Shown in pieces: positions 49,133 through 58,486 of a stretch of DNA of 64,000 bases; the stretch's first letter is position 1; each line of letters opens with the position of its first letter. The DNA is taken from contig NZ_JAQQLE010000001.1 in assembly GCF_028548475.1 (NCBI RefSeq), forward strand, positions 124,001 through 188,000, written 5' to 3'. Made by a program: the position numbers and the translations under genes. This stretch comes from Vogesella margarita. Its GTDB lineage: Bacteria > Pseudomonadota > Gammaproteobacteria > Burkholderiales > Chromobacteriaceae. The notes beneath the pieces are model-generated. The model did no database searches. It was given only the letters and a program-made list of their open reading frames with translations, and was not told the origin of the DNA.

Positions 49133-49772
49133 CCCGGTAATCGGCCTGACCGGCGGTATCGGCGCCGGCAAGAGCACCGTCGAGGCGATGTTTGCCAGGT
49201 TGGGTATTCCCTGTGTCGATACCGACCGCATCGCGCATCAGCTGACCGCCGTCGGTGGCGCCGCGATGCCGGCGCTGGTAGCGCAGTTCGGTGCAGGGAT
49301 CCAGACGCCGGAGGGGGCGCTGGATCGCGCCGCGATGCGGCAGAAGGTGTTCGCCGATGCAGGCGAGCGGCAACGACTGGAGGCCATCCTCCATCCGCTG
49401 ATCCTGGCGGAAAGCCGGCGGCAGCTGGCATTGCAACAGGCGCCCTATATACTGCTGGCGGTCCCGCTGCTGTTTGAAACTGCCGCTTATCGAAACCTGG
49501 TGGCCGAAACGCTGCTGGTGGATTGCGAGCCGCAGTTGCAGCGCGAGCGGGTGATGCAGCGTAGCGGCTTGCCGGCAGAGCAGGTGGACGCCATCATCGC
49601 TGCGCAGATGCCGCGCGAACAGAGGCGGGCGCTGGCGGATGCCGTGCTTGATAATAGTGGCGATTTGGCGCTATTGTCGCTTCAAGTCGAGAACAAACAT
49701 CGTTATTATCTGCAACGTTTTGCTGCGGCCAACCTTGCTACCCCTTCAAATTCTGTGGATCCGGCGCTGTGA
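49125..49772 (+). CDS. coaE: Dephospho-CoA kinase
   Basis: Last step of coenzyme A synthesis. The 215-residue product starts with GTG and has the P-loop GLTGGIGAGKSTVEAMF, DTDRIAHQLT, and LLVDCEPQLQRERVMQR of the LID region. The frame extends upstream to 49029 inside pilD; the GTG at 49125 gives the family start directly before the P-loop and overlaps the pilD end by 8 bp. The C-terminus contains TGCTGCGGCCAACCTTGC (49721), read AAANLA. Confidence 0.94.
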   Translation: MSSPVIGLTGGIGAGKSTVEAMFARLGIPCVDTDRIAHQLTAVGGAAMPALVAQFGAGIQTPEGALDRAAMRQKVFADAGERQRLEAILHPLILAESRRQLALQQAPYILLAVPLLFETAAYRNLVAETLLVDCEPQLQRERVMQRSGLPAEQVDAIIAAQMPREQRRALADAVLDNSGDLALLSLQVENKHRYYLQRFAAANLATPSNSVDPAL

Positions 49773-50527
49773 CTAGTTTCGAGTTTCCTGTTACCGAACG
49801 TACCAGAACGCTGCTCCGGCTGGAGCAGCTCTACCAGCGCCTGGCCTTTTTCATGGCCCAGGACGAGCCGTACCAGCATCATGCCGCGCTGATGGCGTTG
49901 TTCGAGGTGCTGGAGGCGGCCGGCCGTACCGAGCTGAAGTCGGAGCTGCTGCAGGAGCTGGAGCGGCAGAAGCAGGCGCTGGAGAGCTGGCGCGAGAGCC
50001 CGGCCATCGAACAGGTGGCGCTGGAGCAGGTACTGGACGAGATCGAGCTGGCGTCGCAGAACCTGCTGGAGCTGAGCAGCCGCTTTGGCCAGCATCTGCG
50101 CGAGAACGAGTGGCTGATGGCGATCAAGCAGCGTTCCATCATTCCCGGCGGCACCTGCTCTTTCGATTTGCCTTCCTATCACCTGTGGCTGCAGCAGCCG
50201 GTGGCGCAACGTCGCGCCGACCTGCAGCGCTGGTCACTGCCGCTGATGCCGACGGCGCAGGCGGCGGCCATCCTGCTGAAACTGCTGCGCGACAGCGGCA
50301 AGCATTTTTCCTATGTTGCGCGCCGTGGTGCATTCCAGCAGATGTCCGGCGGCAAGGTGGTACAGCTGATCCGCGTCAGCTTTGACGAACGCTACCAGGT
50401 GGTGCCGGAAGTCTCCGCCAACAAGTACGCGCTGAATATCCGTTTTGTCGATGCCGGCACCGGCGAGGTGCGTTCGCGCCAGGTGGAGCAGGATATCGAG
50501 TTCACCCTGACCTTTTGCAAGTTCTGA
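49769..50527 (+). CDS. zapD: Cell division protein ZapD
   Basis: Z-ring associated protein that bundles FtsZ. The 252-residue product (YacF/DUF1342 family) starts with GTG overlapping the coaE stop, and has FEFPVTERTRTLLRLEQL, NEWLMAIKQRSIIPGGTC, FDLPSYHLWLQ and QQMSGGKVVQL. The coaE-zapD-yacG order is widely kept in proteobacteria. Confidence 0.95.
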   Translation: MTSFEFPVTERTRTLLRLEQLYQRLAFFMAQDEPYQHHAALMALFEVLEAAGRTELKSELLQELERQKQALESWRESPAIEQVALEQVLDEIELASQNLLELSSRFGQHLRENEWLMAIKQRSIIPGGTCSFDLPSYHLWLQQPVAQRRADLQRWSLPLMPTAQAAAILLKLLRDSGKHFSYVARRGAFQQMSGGKVVQLIRVSFDERYQVVPEVSANKYALNIRFVDAGTGEVRSRQVEQDIEFTLTFCKF

Positions 50528-50533
50528 TTTCCG

Positions 50534-50716
50534 ATGACCTCACCCACGATTGTTCCCTGTCCGCAATGCAAGACCCCGGTACGCTGGGGGCCGGACAGCC
50601 CGTACCGCCCGTTCTGCAGCGAACGCTGCAAGCTGATCGATCTCGGACAGTGGGCCGACGAACAGTATCGCGTACCGGCGACGCCGGATCTGCCGTTTGA
50701 CGAGCACCCCGATTGA
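50534..50716 (+). CDS. yacG: DNA gyrase inhibitor YacG (zinc-ribbon protein)
   Basis: A 60-residue protein with the four zinc ligands in [10 protein letters not shown] and [19 protein letters not shown], the YacG signature; the E. coli protein binds GyrB and inhibits gyrase. It follows zapD by 6 bp and ends the operon. Confidence 0.95.
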   Translation: MTSPTIVPCPQCKTPVRWGPDSPYRPFCSERCKLIDLGQWADEQYRVPATPDLPFDEHPD

Positions 50717-50735
50717 GCGCAGAGCGCCAGCAAGC

Positions 50736-50769
50736 AAAAAGCCGTTGCCCGCAAGGCAACGGCTTTTTC
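50736..50769 (+). terminator. Terminator of the pilB-yacG unit
   Basis: AAAAAGCCGTTGCC and GGCAACGGCTTTTT arms around CGCAA. The A-rich side also allows it to stop the convergent amiC transcript. Confidence 0.95.
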
Positions 50770-50785
50770 ATTATCGGCCGGTGAT

Positions 50786-52024
50786 TCAGGTGCGGGCCAG
50801 CACCGCTCCCTGTGCAAAATACTGGCGCACGCCGGACATGATCGCCTCCGCCATCTGCTGCTGGAAGGCCGGGCTGACCAGCTTCTTTTCTTCCTCGTAG
50901 TTACTGATGAACGCGGTTTCCACCAGGATGGAAGGGATGTCCGGCGCCTTGAGCACGGCAAAGCCGGCCTGTTCAACCTGCGGCTTGTGCAGGCGGTTGA
51001 GGCTGCCCATCTTGCCCAGCACCGACTTGCCCAGCTTGAGGCTGTCATTGATGGTGGCGGTCTGGGTCAGGTCGAACAGGGTGTGGGCGAGGTAGCGATC
51101 CTTGCCGCTGATCTTGACGCCGCCGATCAGGTCGGCGTCGTTCTGGCTCTTGGCCAGCAGCCTTGCCATGCTGCTGGTGGCGCCGTTTTCCGACAGCGCG
51201 AACACCGAGGAGCCGTTGGCGGTGCGGTTGGCGACGGCGTCGGCATGGATGGAGATGAACAGGTCGGCGCCGAGCTTGCGCGCCTTGGCCACGCGCACCC
51301 CCAGCGGGATGAACACGTCCTCGTCGCGCGTCAGGTGCGCCTTCATGTTCTTTTCGCCGTCGATCAGCTTTTTCAGCTGGCGGCTGATGCGCAGCACCAC
51401 GTCTTTTTCGTAGACGCCGGACGGGCCGACCGCGCCGGGGTCTTCGCCGCCGTGTCCCGGGTCGATCACCACGGTGATGATGCGGTTCTTGTCGGCACGG
51501 CCCTTGCTGCCCAGCGGCACCTGCTCGTTCAGCTGCCCCTTGTTGTAGTCCTGCAGCAGTGCCAGCAGCGGGTCGTCCTGCTGGCTGTTGGCCGGGTACA
51601 GGTCCACCACCAGCCGGTGCCGGTACTCGCCGATCGGCTGCAGCGAGAAGATCTGCGGCTTGACCTCGTTACGCAGGCTCAGCACCAGGCGCACGGTCGT
51701 GCTGTTGAACTGGCCGGCGCGCGCACTCTGGATGAAGGGGTCGGCGCTCTGGATCTGCTTGTTGATGTCCTGCAGGATGCCGGACAGCTGCATGTCTTCC
51801 AGGTCGATGACCAGCCGGTTCGGATCGGCGAGGCTGAAGTGCTTGTAGCGGATGGCTTCGCTGGCCTCGATGGTGACGCGGGTATAGGTCGACGACGGCC
51901 ACACCCGTACCGCCACGATCTGGCTGCTGCCGGCGAAGCCGATGCGGCTGACACTCAGGAAAAACGTGGCCGCGGCGGCGCCGATCAGCTGGCGGCGGCG
52001 GGGGTCGTGAGGCGGGAGAGACAT
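50786..52024 (-). CDS. amiC: N-acetylmuramoyl-L-alanine amidase AmiC
   Basis: Periplasmic zinc amidase that splits septal peptidoglycan for daughter-cell separation. The 412-residue product begins with a twin-arginine signal ([18 protein letters not shown]), has an AMIN domain (about 35-170) for septal localisation and an Amidase_3 domain with zinc ligands in [23 protein letters not shown] and the catalytic Glu in [15 protein letters not shown]. Its start overlaps tsaE by 40 bp, a common pair. Confidence 0.95.
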   Translation of the reverse strand: MSLPPHDPRRRQLIGAAAATFFLSVSRIGFAGSSQIVAVRVWPSSTYTRVTIEASEAIRYKHFSLADPNRLVIDLEDMQLSGILQDINKQIQSADPFIQSARAGQFNSTTVRLVLSLRNEVKPQIFSLQPIGEYRHRLVVDLYPANSQQDDPLLALLQDYNKGQLNEQVPLGSKGRADKNRIITVVIDPGHGGEDPGAVGPSGVYEKDVVLRISRQLKKLIDGEKNMKAHLTRDEDVFIPLGVRVAKARKLGADLFISIHADAVANRTANGSSVFALSENGATSSMARLLAKSQNDADLIGGVKISGKDRYLAHTLFDLTQTATINDSLKLGKSVLGKMGSLNRLHKPQVEQAGFAVLKAPDIPSILVETAFISNYEEEKKLVSPAFQQQMAEAIMSGVRQYFAQGAVLART

Positions 52025-52476
52025 TGGTGTCCTGTTTCGCTAAAGGCTTGAAGACGATAGTTGCGACCAGCGTCGCAGACCGAGAGTTCCAGCACCAGGT
52101 CGGCAGGCGGCAGGCAGGCACCGGCTTTGTCCGGCCATTCGACGATGCACAGCGTGTCGGCCGCAAAGTAGTCGCCGAAGCCCGCATCGTGCCACTCGTC
52201 CGGGTCGGCAAAGCGGTACAGGTCGAAGTGGTGCACCGTTAGCGGCGGCAGGCTGTAGCTTTCCACCAGGGTGTAGGTCGGGCTTTTCACCCGTCCCGCA
52301 TGGCCCAGCGCCTGCAGCAGGCCACGGGTGAACGTGGTCTTGCCGGCGCCGAGGTCGCCGTGCAGTTGCAGCTGGATGCCGCCGTGCAACACTGCGGCCA
52401 ACGTGGCGCCCAGTTGCAGGGTGGCGCTTTCATCGGCAAGGAAGCCTTGCCGCAGGCTGGTATCATCCGTTGCCAT
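51985..52476 (-). CDS. tsaE: tRNA threonylcarbamoyladenosine biosynthesis ATPase TsaE
   Basis: ATPase partner of TsaB and TsaD in t6A modification of ANN-decoding tRNAs. The 163-residue product has Walker [10 protein letters not shown] (residues 40-48), [24 protein letters not shown] and IVEWPDKAG. Its 3' end overlaps amiC by 40 bp, and its ATG (52476-52474) shares two bases with the divergent ATG of queG. AGGAT lies 10 bp upstream, inside queG codons. One copy of GCGGCCAAC lies at 52394. Confidence 0.94.
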   Translation of the reverse strand: MATDDTSLRQGFLADESATLQLGATLAAVLHGGIQLQLHGDLGAGKTTFTRGLLQALGHAGRVKSPTYTLVESYSLPPLTVHHFDLYRFADPDEWHDAGFGDYFAADTLCIVEWPDKAGACLPPADLVLELSVCDAGRNYRLQAFSETGHQCLSRLTTPAAAS

Positions 52477-53554
52477 GAGTGAAATATCCTGTAAAAGCGA
52501 GAATTATCGCCAATTGGCCAGCCAAATCAAGGGATGGGCCAAAGAACTCGGTTTTGCCGACGCCCGCATCACGCGGGCGGCACTGCCGGCTGAGGCCGAA
52601 GCCAGCCTGCTGGCGTGGCTGGCGGCGGGCAACCACGGCGAGATGGACTACATGGCGCGCCACGGCGTGCTGCGCGTACGGCCAGCGGAACTGGTGCCGG
52701 GCACGGTGCGCGTGATCAGCCTGCGCATGCACTACTGGCCGGCGACGGCGCGGGTTGCCGAGGCGGTACTGGCCGATGGCTCGCGCGCCTACCTGTCGCG
52801 CTACGCGCTGGGCCGCGACTACCACAAGGTGGTGCGCAACCGGCTGCAGAAGCTGGCCGATCGCATCACGCAGGCGGTGGGCGAGCATGGCTACCGCGTG
52901 TTCACTGACAGCGCCCCGCTGGCCGAGGTGGCGCTGGCGGCACAGGCGGGGCAGGGCTGGCGCGGCAAGCACACCCTGCTGCTCAACAAGAAGCAGGGCT
53001 CGCTGTTCTTCCTCGGCGAGATTCTCACCGATCTGCCCTTGCCGGAAGATGACAGCGAGGACGGCCACTGCGGCAGCTGCACGCGCTGCATCACGGCCTG
53101 TCCCACCGGCGCCATCGTGGCGCCGTACCAGGTCGACGCCCGGCGCTGCATTTCCTACCTCACCATCGAGCTGAAGGGCGCGATACCGGAGCCGTTGCGG
53201 CCGCTGATCGGCAACCGCGTCTATGGCTGTGACGACTGCCAGCTGGCCTGCCCGTGGAACCGTTTCGTGGTGCACACGCGGGAAGACGATTTTGCCGTGC
53301 GTCACGGCCTGGACGACGTCAGCCTGCTGGAGCTGTTCGGCTGGGACGAGGCGACCTTCGCCAGCCGCATGGCCGGCAGCCCGATCTACCGTATCGGCTA
53401 CGCCAAATGGCTGTCCAATCTCGCCATCGGGCTGGGTAATGCGCCGTACGCGGCCGAGATTGTTGCTGCGTTGCAACAGCGAGTGGCGCATGCGGATGAC
53501 GTGGTGCGCGAATCGGTGGCTTGGGCGCTGGCGCAGCAACAGGGCAGGGCGTGA
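52475..53554 (+). CDS. queG: Epoxyqueuosine reductase QueG
   Basis: Cobalamin and Fe-S enzyme for the last step of queuosine synthesis in tRNA. The 359-residue product has 4Fe-4S motif 1 with Cys199, Cys202, Cys205, Cys209 (CGSCTRCITACPTGAI), motif 2 with Cys252, Cys255, Cys259 (CDDCQLACPWNRF), and a C-terminal HEAT-like tail. The frame is open upstream to 52328 within tsaE antisense; [19 protein letters not shown] at 52475 is the best start, though its ribosome site is weak and a TTG a few codons later is an alternative. Confidence 0.93.
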   Translation: MSEISCKSENYRQLASQIKGWAKELGFADARITRAALPAEAEASLLAWLAAGNHGEMDYMARHGVLRVRPAELVPGTVRVISLRMHYWPATARVAEAVLADGSRAYLSRYALGRDYHKVVRNRLQKLADRITQAVGEHGYRVFTDSAPLAEVALAAQAGQGWRGKHTLLLNKKQGSLFFLGEILTDLPLPEDDSEDGHCGSCTRCITACPTGAIVAPYQVDARRCISYLTIELKGAIPEPLRPLIGNRVYGCDDCQLACPWNRFVVHTREDDFAVRHGLDDVSLLELFGWDEATFASRMAGSPIYRIGYAKWLSNLAIGLGNAPYAAEIVAALQQRVAHADDVVRESVAWALAQQQGRA

Positions 53555-53584
53555 AAGGTTGGCCGCAAGCCTGCGGCCAACCTT
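53555..53584. repeat. Inverted pair of the dispersed word between queG and a GNAT gene
   Basis: Perfect 13-bp arms AAGGTTGGCCGCA and TGCGGCCAACCTT around AGCC in the 39-bp gap between convergent genes. No T run, so termination would be weak. Confidence 0.88.
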
Positions 53585-53593
53585 GGGCGCGGT

Positions 53594-54055
53594 TCAGTCC
53601 AGTGCGCGGGTGAAGTGGAAGGAGGAGATCACGAACTCCTTGCGCAGGTACAGCTTGTGCGCGGCGGTGCGCCAGGTGCCGGAATCCAGCACCAGGAAGC
53701 GGCAGCCCAGCGCGCGCGCCTCGGCCTCGCACCAGTCGATCAGCGCACTGCCGACCCCTTGCGAGCGCAGGCGTTCGTCGGTGACCAGGTCGTCGATGTA
53801 CAGGCGCAGGTCTTCGTAGGTGTTCTCGTAGACGCGGTGCAGCGCCAGGCCCACCACCTGCTCTTCCTCGTTCAATGCCGCTACCAGCCGTGCGCCGTAG
53901 CCGCAGATGCGCGCCATCTTGGCGACGTAGTCGGCAGCGTTCTCCGGCAGCATCGGCCGCAGCTGTCTATGCACCGCCAGTGCCGCGGCCAACGTTTGCG
54001 GCCGGGTGATGTGGCCGTGCTCGTCGCACAGCCGTTCGATGCGCAGCGTGCCCAT
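53594..54055 (-). CDS. GNAT-family N-acetyltransferase
   Basis: A 153-residue acetyltransferase with the acetyl-CoA loop RLRSQGVGSALIDWCEAEA and the preceding strand LYIDDLVTDE. The end (LVLDSGTWRTAAHKLYLRKEF) is typical of GNAT folds. Substrate unknown. The start at 54055 shares four bases with the stop of the MaoC gene, so the two form an operon. One copy of GCGGCCAAC lies at 53986, read on the minus strand. Confidence 0.87.
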   Translation of the reverse strand: MGTLRIERLCDEHGHITRPQTLAAALAVHRQLRPMLPENAADYVAKMARICGYGARLVAALNEEEQVVGLALHRVYENTYEDLRLYIDDLVTDERLRSQGVGSALIDWCEAEARALGCRFLVLDSGTWRTAAHKLYLRKEFVISSFHFTRALD

Positions 54056-54474
54056 CAGGCGGGACGCGACGGCGCGATGACCAGCGACTCGCCTTCCAGT
54101 ACCACATTGCCTTTCACCAGGCACTGGGTGGCGAACTTGACGCGCTTCTTCGCCGGGTCCAGCTCGGTCACGGTGACGCGGGCGGTGACGGTCTCGCCGA
54201 GGCGTACCGGTGCCTTGAACTTGGTCGATTGTGACAGGTAGATGGTGCCGTTGCCCGGCAGGCGGGTGCCGACCACGGTGGAGATCAGGCCGGCGGTGAG
54301 CATGCCGTGGGCGATGCGGGTCTTGAACATCGACGCTTCGGCGTATTCTTGGTTGATGTGCACCGGATTGTCGTCGCCGGAAACGGCGGCAAACATCAGG
54401 ATATCGGCCTCGGTGATGGTTTTGGCGTATTCGGCGCTGTCACCGATCTGGATATCTTCGAAGTAGACAGTCAT
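54055..54474 (-). CDS. MaoC-like (R)-specific enoyl-CoA hydratase
   Basis: A 139-residue hot-dog fold protein of the MaoC/PhaJ group. The hydratase motif is present as DILMFAAVSGDDNPVHINQE with catalytic Asp and His, followed by RIAHGMLTAGLISTVVGTRLP. GGAGCACAGC precedes the ATG at 54474. Such enzymes supply (R)-3-hydroxyacyl-CoA, for example for polyhydroxyalkanoate; the nearby etfBA and acyl-CoA dehydrogenase genes fit a fatty-acid context. Confidence 0.9.
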   Translation of the reverse strand: MTVYFEDIQIGDSAEYAKTITEADILMFAAVSGDDNPVHINQEYAEASMFKTRIAHGMLTAGLISTVVGTRLPGNGTIYLSQSTKFKAPVRLGETVTARVTVTELDPAKKRVKFATQCLVKGNVVLEGESLVIAPSRPA

Positions 54475-54779
54475 GCTGTGCTCCCTGTTTTGGCAAGAAA
54501 AGCCGCAAGTAGGCACCACGATAGCAGCACTTGCGGCAGGAATGTCCGGTCTGTCGGCGTGTTATGACATGCTCAATTGTTGCAGCGCATTCTGACATGC
54601 TTTACCTCAAATGCAAATTGCGGGGAAATGGCGTAATATTTGTGTCGCCCCTGTTGTACTGCAGTTTTTTTGTAGACAATTTACCAATTAAACGCTTGTT
54701 TGAGATTGCGCTGTCGCCTCGCGCCAAGCAGCCGCACATTGACGACAATTGTTCAACTCAGAGAGTTCGCTGGAGGAAT
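54475..54779. promoter_or_regulatory. Divergent control region between the MaoC gene and etfBA
   Basis: 305 bp. It holds a 9-bp direct repeat TGACATGCT at 54565-54573 and 54593-54601, 28 bp apart (centre to centre), a possible operator, and AT-rich DNA around 54620-54700 suited to a promoter of etfBA. No exact promoter pair can be fixed. Confidence 0.4.
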
Positions 54780-55529
54780 ATGAAAGCTCTAGTCGCTGTG
54801 AAACGCGTTGTTGATTACAACGTGAAAGTGCGCGTCAAGGCCGACGGCACCGATGTGGATGTCGCCAACGTCAAGTTCTCGATGAACCCGTTCGACGAGA
54901 TCGCGGTGGAAGAGGCCGTGCGTCTGAAAGAAGCCGGCAAGGTCTCGGAGATCGTGGTGGTATCGCTGGGGGTGAAGCAGTGCGAGGAAACCCTGCGTAC
55001 CGCACTGGCGATGGGCGCCGATCGAGCCATCCTGGTGGAAACCGATGCCGAGCTGCAGCCGCTGGCCGTGGCCAAGCTGCTGAAGGCGGTAGCCGAGAAA
55101 GAACAGCCGCAACTGCTGATCGTCGGCAAACAGGCGATTGATGACGACGCCAACCAGACCGGCCAGATGGTGTCGGCACTGCTGGGCTGGGCGCAGGGTA
55201 CCTTCGCCTCGAAAGTGGATGTCGCCGCGGAAACCGTGGACGTGACCCGCGAAGTGGACGGCGGTCTGGAGACCGTCAAGCTGCGCCTGCCGGCGGTGGT
55301 GACCACCGACCTGCGCCTGAACGAGCCGCGCTACGTCAAGCTGCCAAACATCATGGCCGCCAAGAAAAAGCCGCTGGACAAGACCTCTCCGGCCGAGCTG
55401 GGCGTCGACGTCGCGCCACGCCTGAAAACCCTGAAAGTGGCCGAGCCAGCCAAGCGCTCCGCCGGTATCAAGGTTGCCAATGCCGCCGAGCTGGTGGCCA
55501 AACTCAAAAACGAAGCAAAGGTGCTGTAA
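54780..55529 (+). CDS. etfB: Electron transfer flavoprotein beta subunit
   Basis: With EtfA accepts electrons from acyl-CoA dehydrogenases and passes them to ETF-quinone oxidoreductase. The 249-residue product starts [20 protein letters not shown] and has the AMP-binding region [16 protein letters not shown] and [25 protein letters not shown] precedes the ATG; the longer open frame upstream is intergenic. etfA follows after 3 bp. Confidence 0.97.
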   Translation: MKALVAVKRVVDYNVKVRVKADGTDVDVANVKFSMNPFDEIAVEEAVRLKEAGKVSEIVVVSLGVKQCEETLRTALAMGADRAILVETDAELQPLAVAKLLKAVAEKEQPQLLIVGKQAIDDDANQTGQMVSALLGWAQGTFASKVDVAAETVDVTREVDGGLETVKLRLPAVVTTDLRLNEPRYVKLPNIMAAKKKPLDKTSPAELGVDVAPRLKTLKVAEPAKRSAGIKVANAAELVAKLKNEAKVL

Positions 55530-55532
55530 GCC

Positions 55533-56465
55533 ATGGCTATTCTCGTTATCGCTGAACACGACAACCAGAGCCTGAAAGCAGGCACTCTGAATACCGTTAC
55601 CGCCGCCGCCAAGCTGGGCGAAGTGCACGTGCTGGTTGCCGGCCACAACGCCGCCGCCGCTGCCGATGCCGCCAAGTCCGTGGCCGGCGTGGCCAAGGTA
55701 CTGCTGGCCGACAATGCCGCCTACGCGCACGGCCTGGCCGAAAACCTGGCACCGCTGGTGGTGGAACTGGCCAAGGGCTACAGCCACGTGCTGGCCCCAG
55801 CAACCTCCTACGGCAAGAACCTGCTGCCGCGCGTCGCTGCACTCTTGGATGTGGCCCAAGTCTCCGACATCATCGCCATCGAATCCGCCGACACCTTCGT
55901 TCGTCCGGTGTACGCCGGCAACGTGCTGGCTACCGTGCAGTCCAGCGACGCCATCAAGGTGATCACCGTGCGTACTACCGCTTTCGAGGCGGCAGCTCAG
56001 GGCGGTGCGGCCAACGTTGAAGCCGTGGCCACCGTGTCCGACGCCGGTCTGTCCAGCTTTGTCGGTCAGGAGCTGACCAAGTCTGACCGTCCGGAACTGG
56101 GCGCCGCCAAGATCATCGTGTCCGGTGGTCGTGCGCTGGGTTCGGAAGAGCAGTTCAAGGCCGTGATCGAGCCACTGGCCGACAAGCTGTCCGCCGCCGT
56201 CGGCGCCTCGCGCGCCGCGGTGGACGCCGGTTACGCGCCGAACGACTACCAGGTCGGCCAGACCGGCAAGGTGGTGGCACCGCAGCTGTACGTGGCGGTG
56301 GGCATCTCCGGTGCCATCCAGCACCTGGCCGGCATGAAGGATTCCAAGGTGATCGTTGCGATCAACAAGGATGAAGAGGCGCCGATCTTCCAGGTAGCCG
56401 ACTACGGCATCGTTGGTGACCTGTTCACCGTCGTACCGGAGCTGATTGCCGAGCTGTCCAAGTAA
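55533..56465 (+). CDS. etfA: Electron transfer flavoprotein alpha subunit
   Basis: FAD-binding partner of EtfB. The 310-residue product has the C-terminal FAD domain with [39 protein letters not shown] and [21 protein letters not shown] copy of TGCGGCCAACGTTGA lies at 56006, read AANVEA. Confidence 0.98.
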   Translation: MAILVIAEHDNQSLKAGTLNTVTAAAKLGEVHVLVAGHNAAAAADAAKSVAGVAKVLLADNAAYAHGLAENLAPLVVELAKGYSHVLAPATSYGKNLLPRVAALLDVAQVSDIIAIESADTFVRPVYAGNVLATVQSSDAIKVITVRTTAFEAAAQGGAANVEAVATVSDAGLSSFVGQELTKSDRPELGAAKIIVSGGRALGSEEQFKAVIEPLADKLSAAVGASRAAVDAGYAPNDYQVGQTGKVVAPQLYVAVGISGAIQHLAGMKDSKVIVAINKDEEAPIFQVADYGIVGDLFTVVPELIAELSK

Positions 56466-56488
56466 TACCCGCAGTACCCATAAAACAA

Positions 56489-56512
56489 GGTGCGGTGCCA
56501 CGGTGCCGCACC
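56489..56512 (+). terminator. Hairpin after etfA
   Basis: GGTGCGG and CCGCACC arms around a 10-nt loop; without a T run it is at most a weak terminator. Confidence 0.4.
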
Positions 56513-56522
56513 ACACAAGAAG

Positions 56523-56613
56523 ACCGGCCATGACCGGTTCGTCGGGAGGAGTCCACACCGCGCTTTGCGCAGCGTGCGGCTTGTCCGTTGGCGGACACAT
56601 GGCCGGTTTTTTT
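56523..56613 (+). promoter_or_regulatory. Multi-hairpin RNA element ending in a terminator, upstream of the acyl-CoA dehydrogenase gene
   Basis: Outer arms ACCGGCCATG (56523-56532) and CATGGCCGGT (56598-56607) pair perfectly over 65 nt and the right arm is followed by TTTTTT. Inside are GTCCG-TTGG-CGGAC (56583-56596) and GCGC-TTT-GCGC (56560-56570). The left arm can also pair with CCGGT at 56534-56538, so two exclusive folds are possible. It matches no riboswitch class I know. It may be just an elaborate etfBA terminator. Confidence 0.45.
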
Positions 56614-56642
56614 GCACGAAAAATGACACAGAGGAGCTATCG

Positions 56643-58427
56643 ATGATTTACAAGGCACCCAGCAAAGACATTCGCTTTGCCCTGAACGAGCTGGCCGAAC
56701 TGCCGGCCGTGTGCACCCTGCCCGGCTACGAAGACTGCTCGGTCGAGCTGGTCGACGCCATCCTGGAAGAAGGCGCCAAGTTCGCCGAGAACGTACTGGC
56801 CCCGATCAACAAGCAGGGCGACAAGGGCGCCAAATGGTCGCCGGACTTTACCGTGACCGCCGCCGAAGGCTTCACGGAAGCGTGGCAGCAGTATGTGGAA
56901 GCCGGTTGGGTCGGCCTGCGCGCGCCGGCCGAATTCGGTGGCCAGGGCCTGCCGGCGCTGGTGGCGTTGGCCGCAGAAGAAATGTGGTGCTCGGCCAACC
57001 TGGCGTTCTCGCTGGCGCCGATGCTGACCCTGGGCGCGATCGAGGCGATCAATCACCACGCGTCCGACGAGCTGAAGGCGATCTATCTGCCGCGTATGTC
57101 GACCGGCGAGTGGACCGGCACCATGAACCTGACCGAGCCACAAGCCGGTTCCGACCTGGCGCAGGTGCGTTCGCGCGCCATCCCGGTCGGCGACGGCAGT
57201 TACAAGATCAGCGGCCAGAAGATTTTCATCACCTGGGGCGAGCACGACATGGCGGACAACATCGTCCACCTGGTGCTGGCCCGTCTGCCCGACGCCCCGG
57301 CCGGCGTGAAGGGCATCTCGCTGTTCATCGTGCCCAAATTCCTGGTCAACGCCGACGGCAGCCTCGGCGCGCGCAACGACGTGCGTTGCGTGTCGATCGA
57401 GCACAAGCTGGGCATCCACGGCAGCCCGACCGCGGTGATGAGCTTCGGTGACGACGGCGGTGCCATCGGCTATCTGGTGGGCGAGGCCAACAAGGGTCTG
57501 GCTTACATGTTCACCATGATGAACCATGCGCGCCTCGGTGTTGGCATCGAGGGCATGGCGGTGTCCGAACGCGCCTACCAGAAGGCTGTCGAATACGCGC
57601 GAGAGCGGGTACAGAGCCGTGCCGTCGGCAGCCCCGATCCGGCCGGCGTCGCCATCATCCGTCACCCGGATGTGCGCCGCATGTTGATGACGATGAAGGC
57701 GCAGATCGAGGCGCAGCGCGCGCTGGCCTTCTACGCCGCTGCCGCGCTCGACCGTGCCGCGCGCGATCCGGTGGCCAGCGAGGCGGCGCGCAGCCAGGCG
57801 CTGGTGAACTTCCTGATCCCTATCGTCAAGGGCTGGAACACCGAGCAGGCCAACGAGATCACCAGCCTCGCGATGCAGATCCACGGCGGCATGGGCTATA
57901 TCGAGGAAACCGGCGTGGCGCAGTACTGCCGCGACGCGCGCATCACCTCTATTTATGAAGGCACCACCGGCATCCAGGCGCTGGACCTGATCGGGCGCAA
58001 GACCGCCAGCGAAGACGGCGTGACCGCGCGCTGGCTGCTGGAGGAGGTCAAGGTCACCGCCGGCAAGCTGGCGGCGGCGGGCTACGCCAGCCTTGCGGCC
58101 AACCTTGAGGCCGCGGCGAAGGACGCGGAGCGCTGCGTCGCCTTCATTCTGGAAACCTTCGGCAGCCGGCCGCAGCTGGCGGCGGCCGGATCGGTACCTT
58201 TCCTCAAGCTGATGGGCATCGTGCTGGGCGGCTGGATGATGGGCCGCGCCGCACTGATCGCCCGCGCACAGCAGGGCGAGGACGGCGCCGATGCCGAGTT
58301 CCTGGCGGCGAAGATCGTCACCGCCCGCTTCTACGGTGAGCACCTGTTGCCGCAGACCGGCGGTCTGGCGGCGGCCATCGTCCACGGCGGCGACAGCGTG
58401 CTGGAGCTGGACGAAGCACTGTTCTGA
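56643..58427 (+). CDS. Acyl-CoA dehydrogenase (long form with C-terminal extension)
   Basis: Flavoenzyme that introduces the first double bond of beta-oxidation and feeds electrons to ETF, encoded just upstream. The 594-residue product has an N-terminal helical extension, the FAD/substrate segment MNLTEPQAGSDLAQVRSRA, FITWGEHDMADN, and IYEGTTGIQALDLIGRK with the catalytic Glu. The C-terminal about 120 residues are the extra domain of the long subfamily. GAGGAGCTATCG precedes the ATG at 56643. Copies of the dispersed word lie at 56966 and 58095 (TTGCGGCCAACCTTG, read LAANLE). Chain-length preference is unknown. Confidence 0.93.
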   Translation: MIYKAPSKDIRFALNELAELPAVCTLPGYEDCSVELVDAILEEGAKFAENVLAPINKQGDKGAKWSPDFTVTAAEGFTEAWQQYVEAGWVGLRAPAEFGGQGLPALVALAAEEMWCSANLAFSLAPMLTLGAIEAINHHASDELKAIYLPRMSTGEWTGTMNLTEPQAGSDLAQVRSRAIPVGDGSYKISGQKIFITWGEHDMADNIVHLVLARLPDAPAGVKGISLFIVPKFLVNADGSLGARNDVRCVSIEHKLGIHGSPTAVMSFGDDGGAIGYLVGEANKGLAYMFTMMNHARLGVGIEGMAVSERAYQKAVEYARERVQSRAVGSPDPAGVAIIRHPDVRRMLMTMKAQIEAQRALAFYAAAALDRAARDPVASEAARSQALVNFLIPIVKGWNTEQANEITSLAMQIHGGMGYIEETGVAQYCRDARITSIYEGTTGIQALDLIGRKTASEDGVTARWLLEEVKVTAGKLAAAGYASLAANLEAAAKDAERCVAFILETFGSRPQLAAAGSVPFLKLMGIVLGGWMMGRAALIARAQQGEDGADAEFLAAKIVTARFYGEHLLPQTGGLAAAIVHGGDSVLELDEALF

Positions 58428-58443
58428 GCCGTGATCGGTCTGT

Positions 58444-58486
58444 AAAAACCGCCGCTGCCGCAGTTGCGACAGCGGCGGTTTTTTCA
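58444..58486 (+). terminator. Terminator of the acyl-CoA dehydrogenase gene
   Basis: AAAAACCGCCGCTG and CAGCGGCGGTTTTTT arms around a 12-nt loop. Confidence 0.93.
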
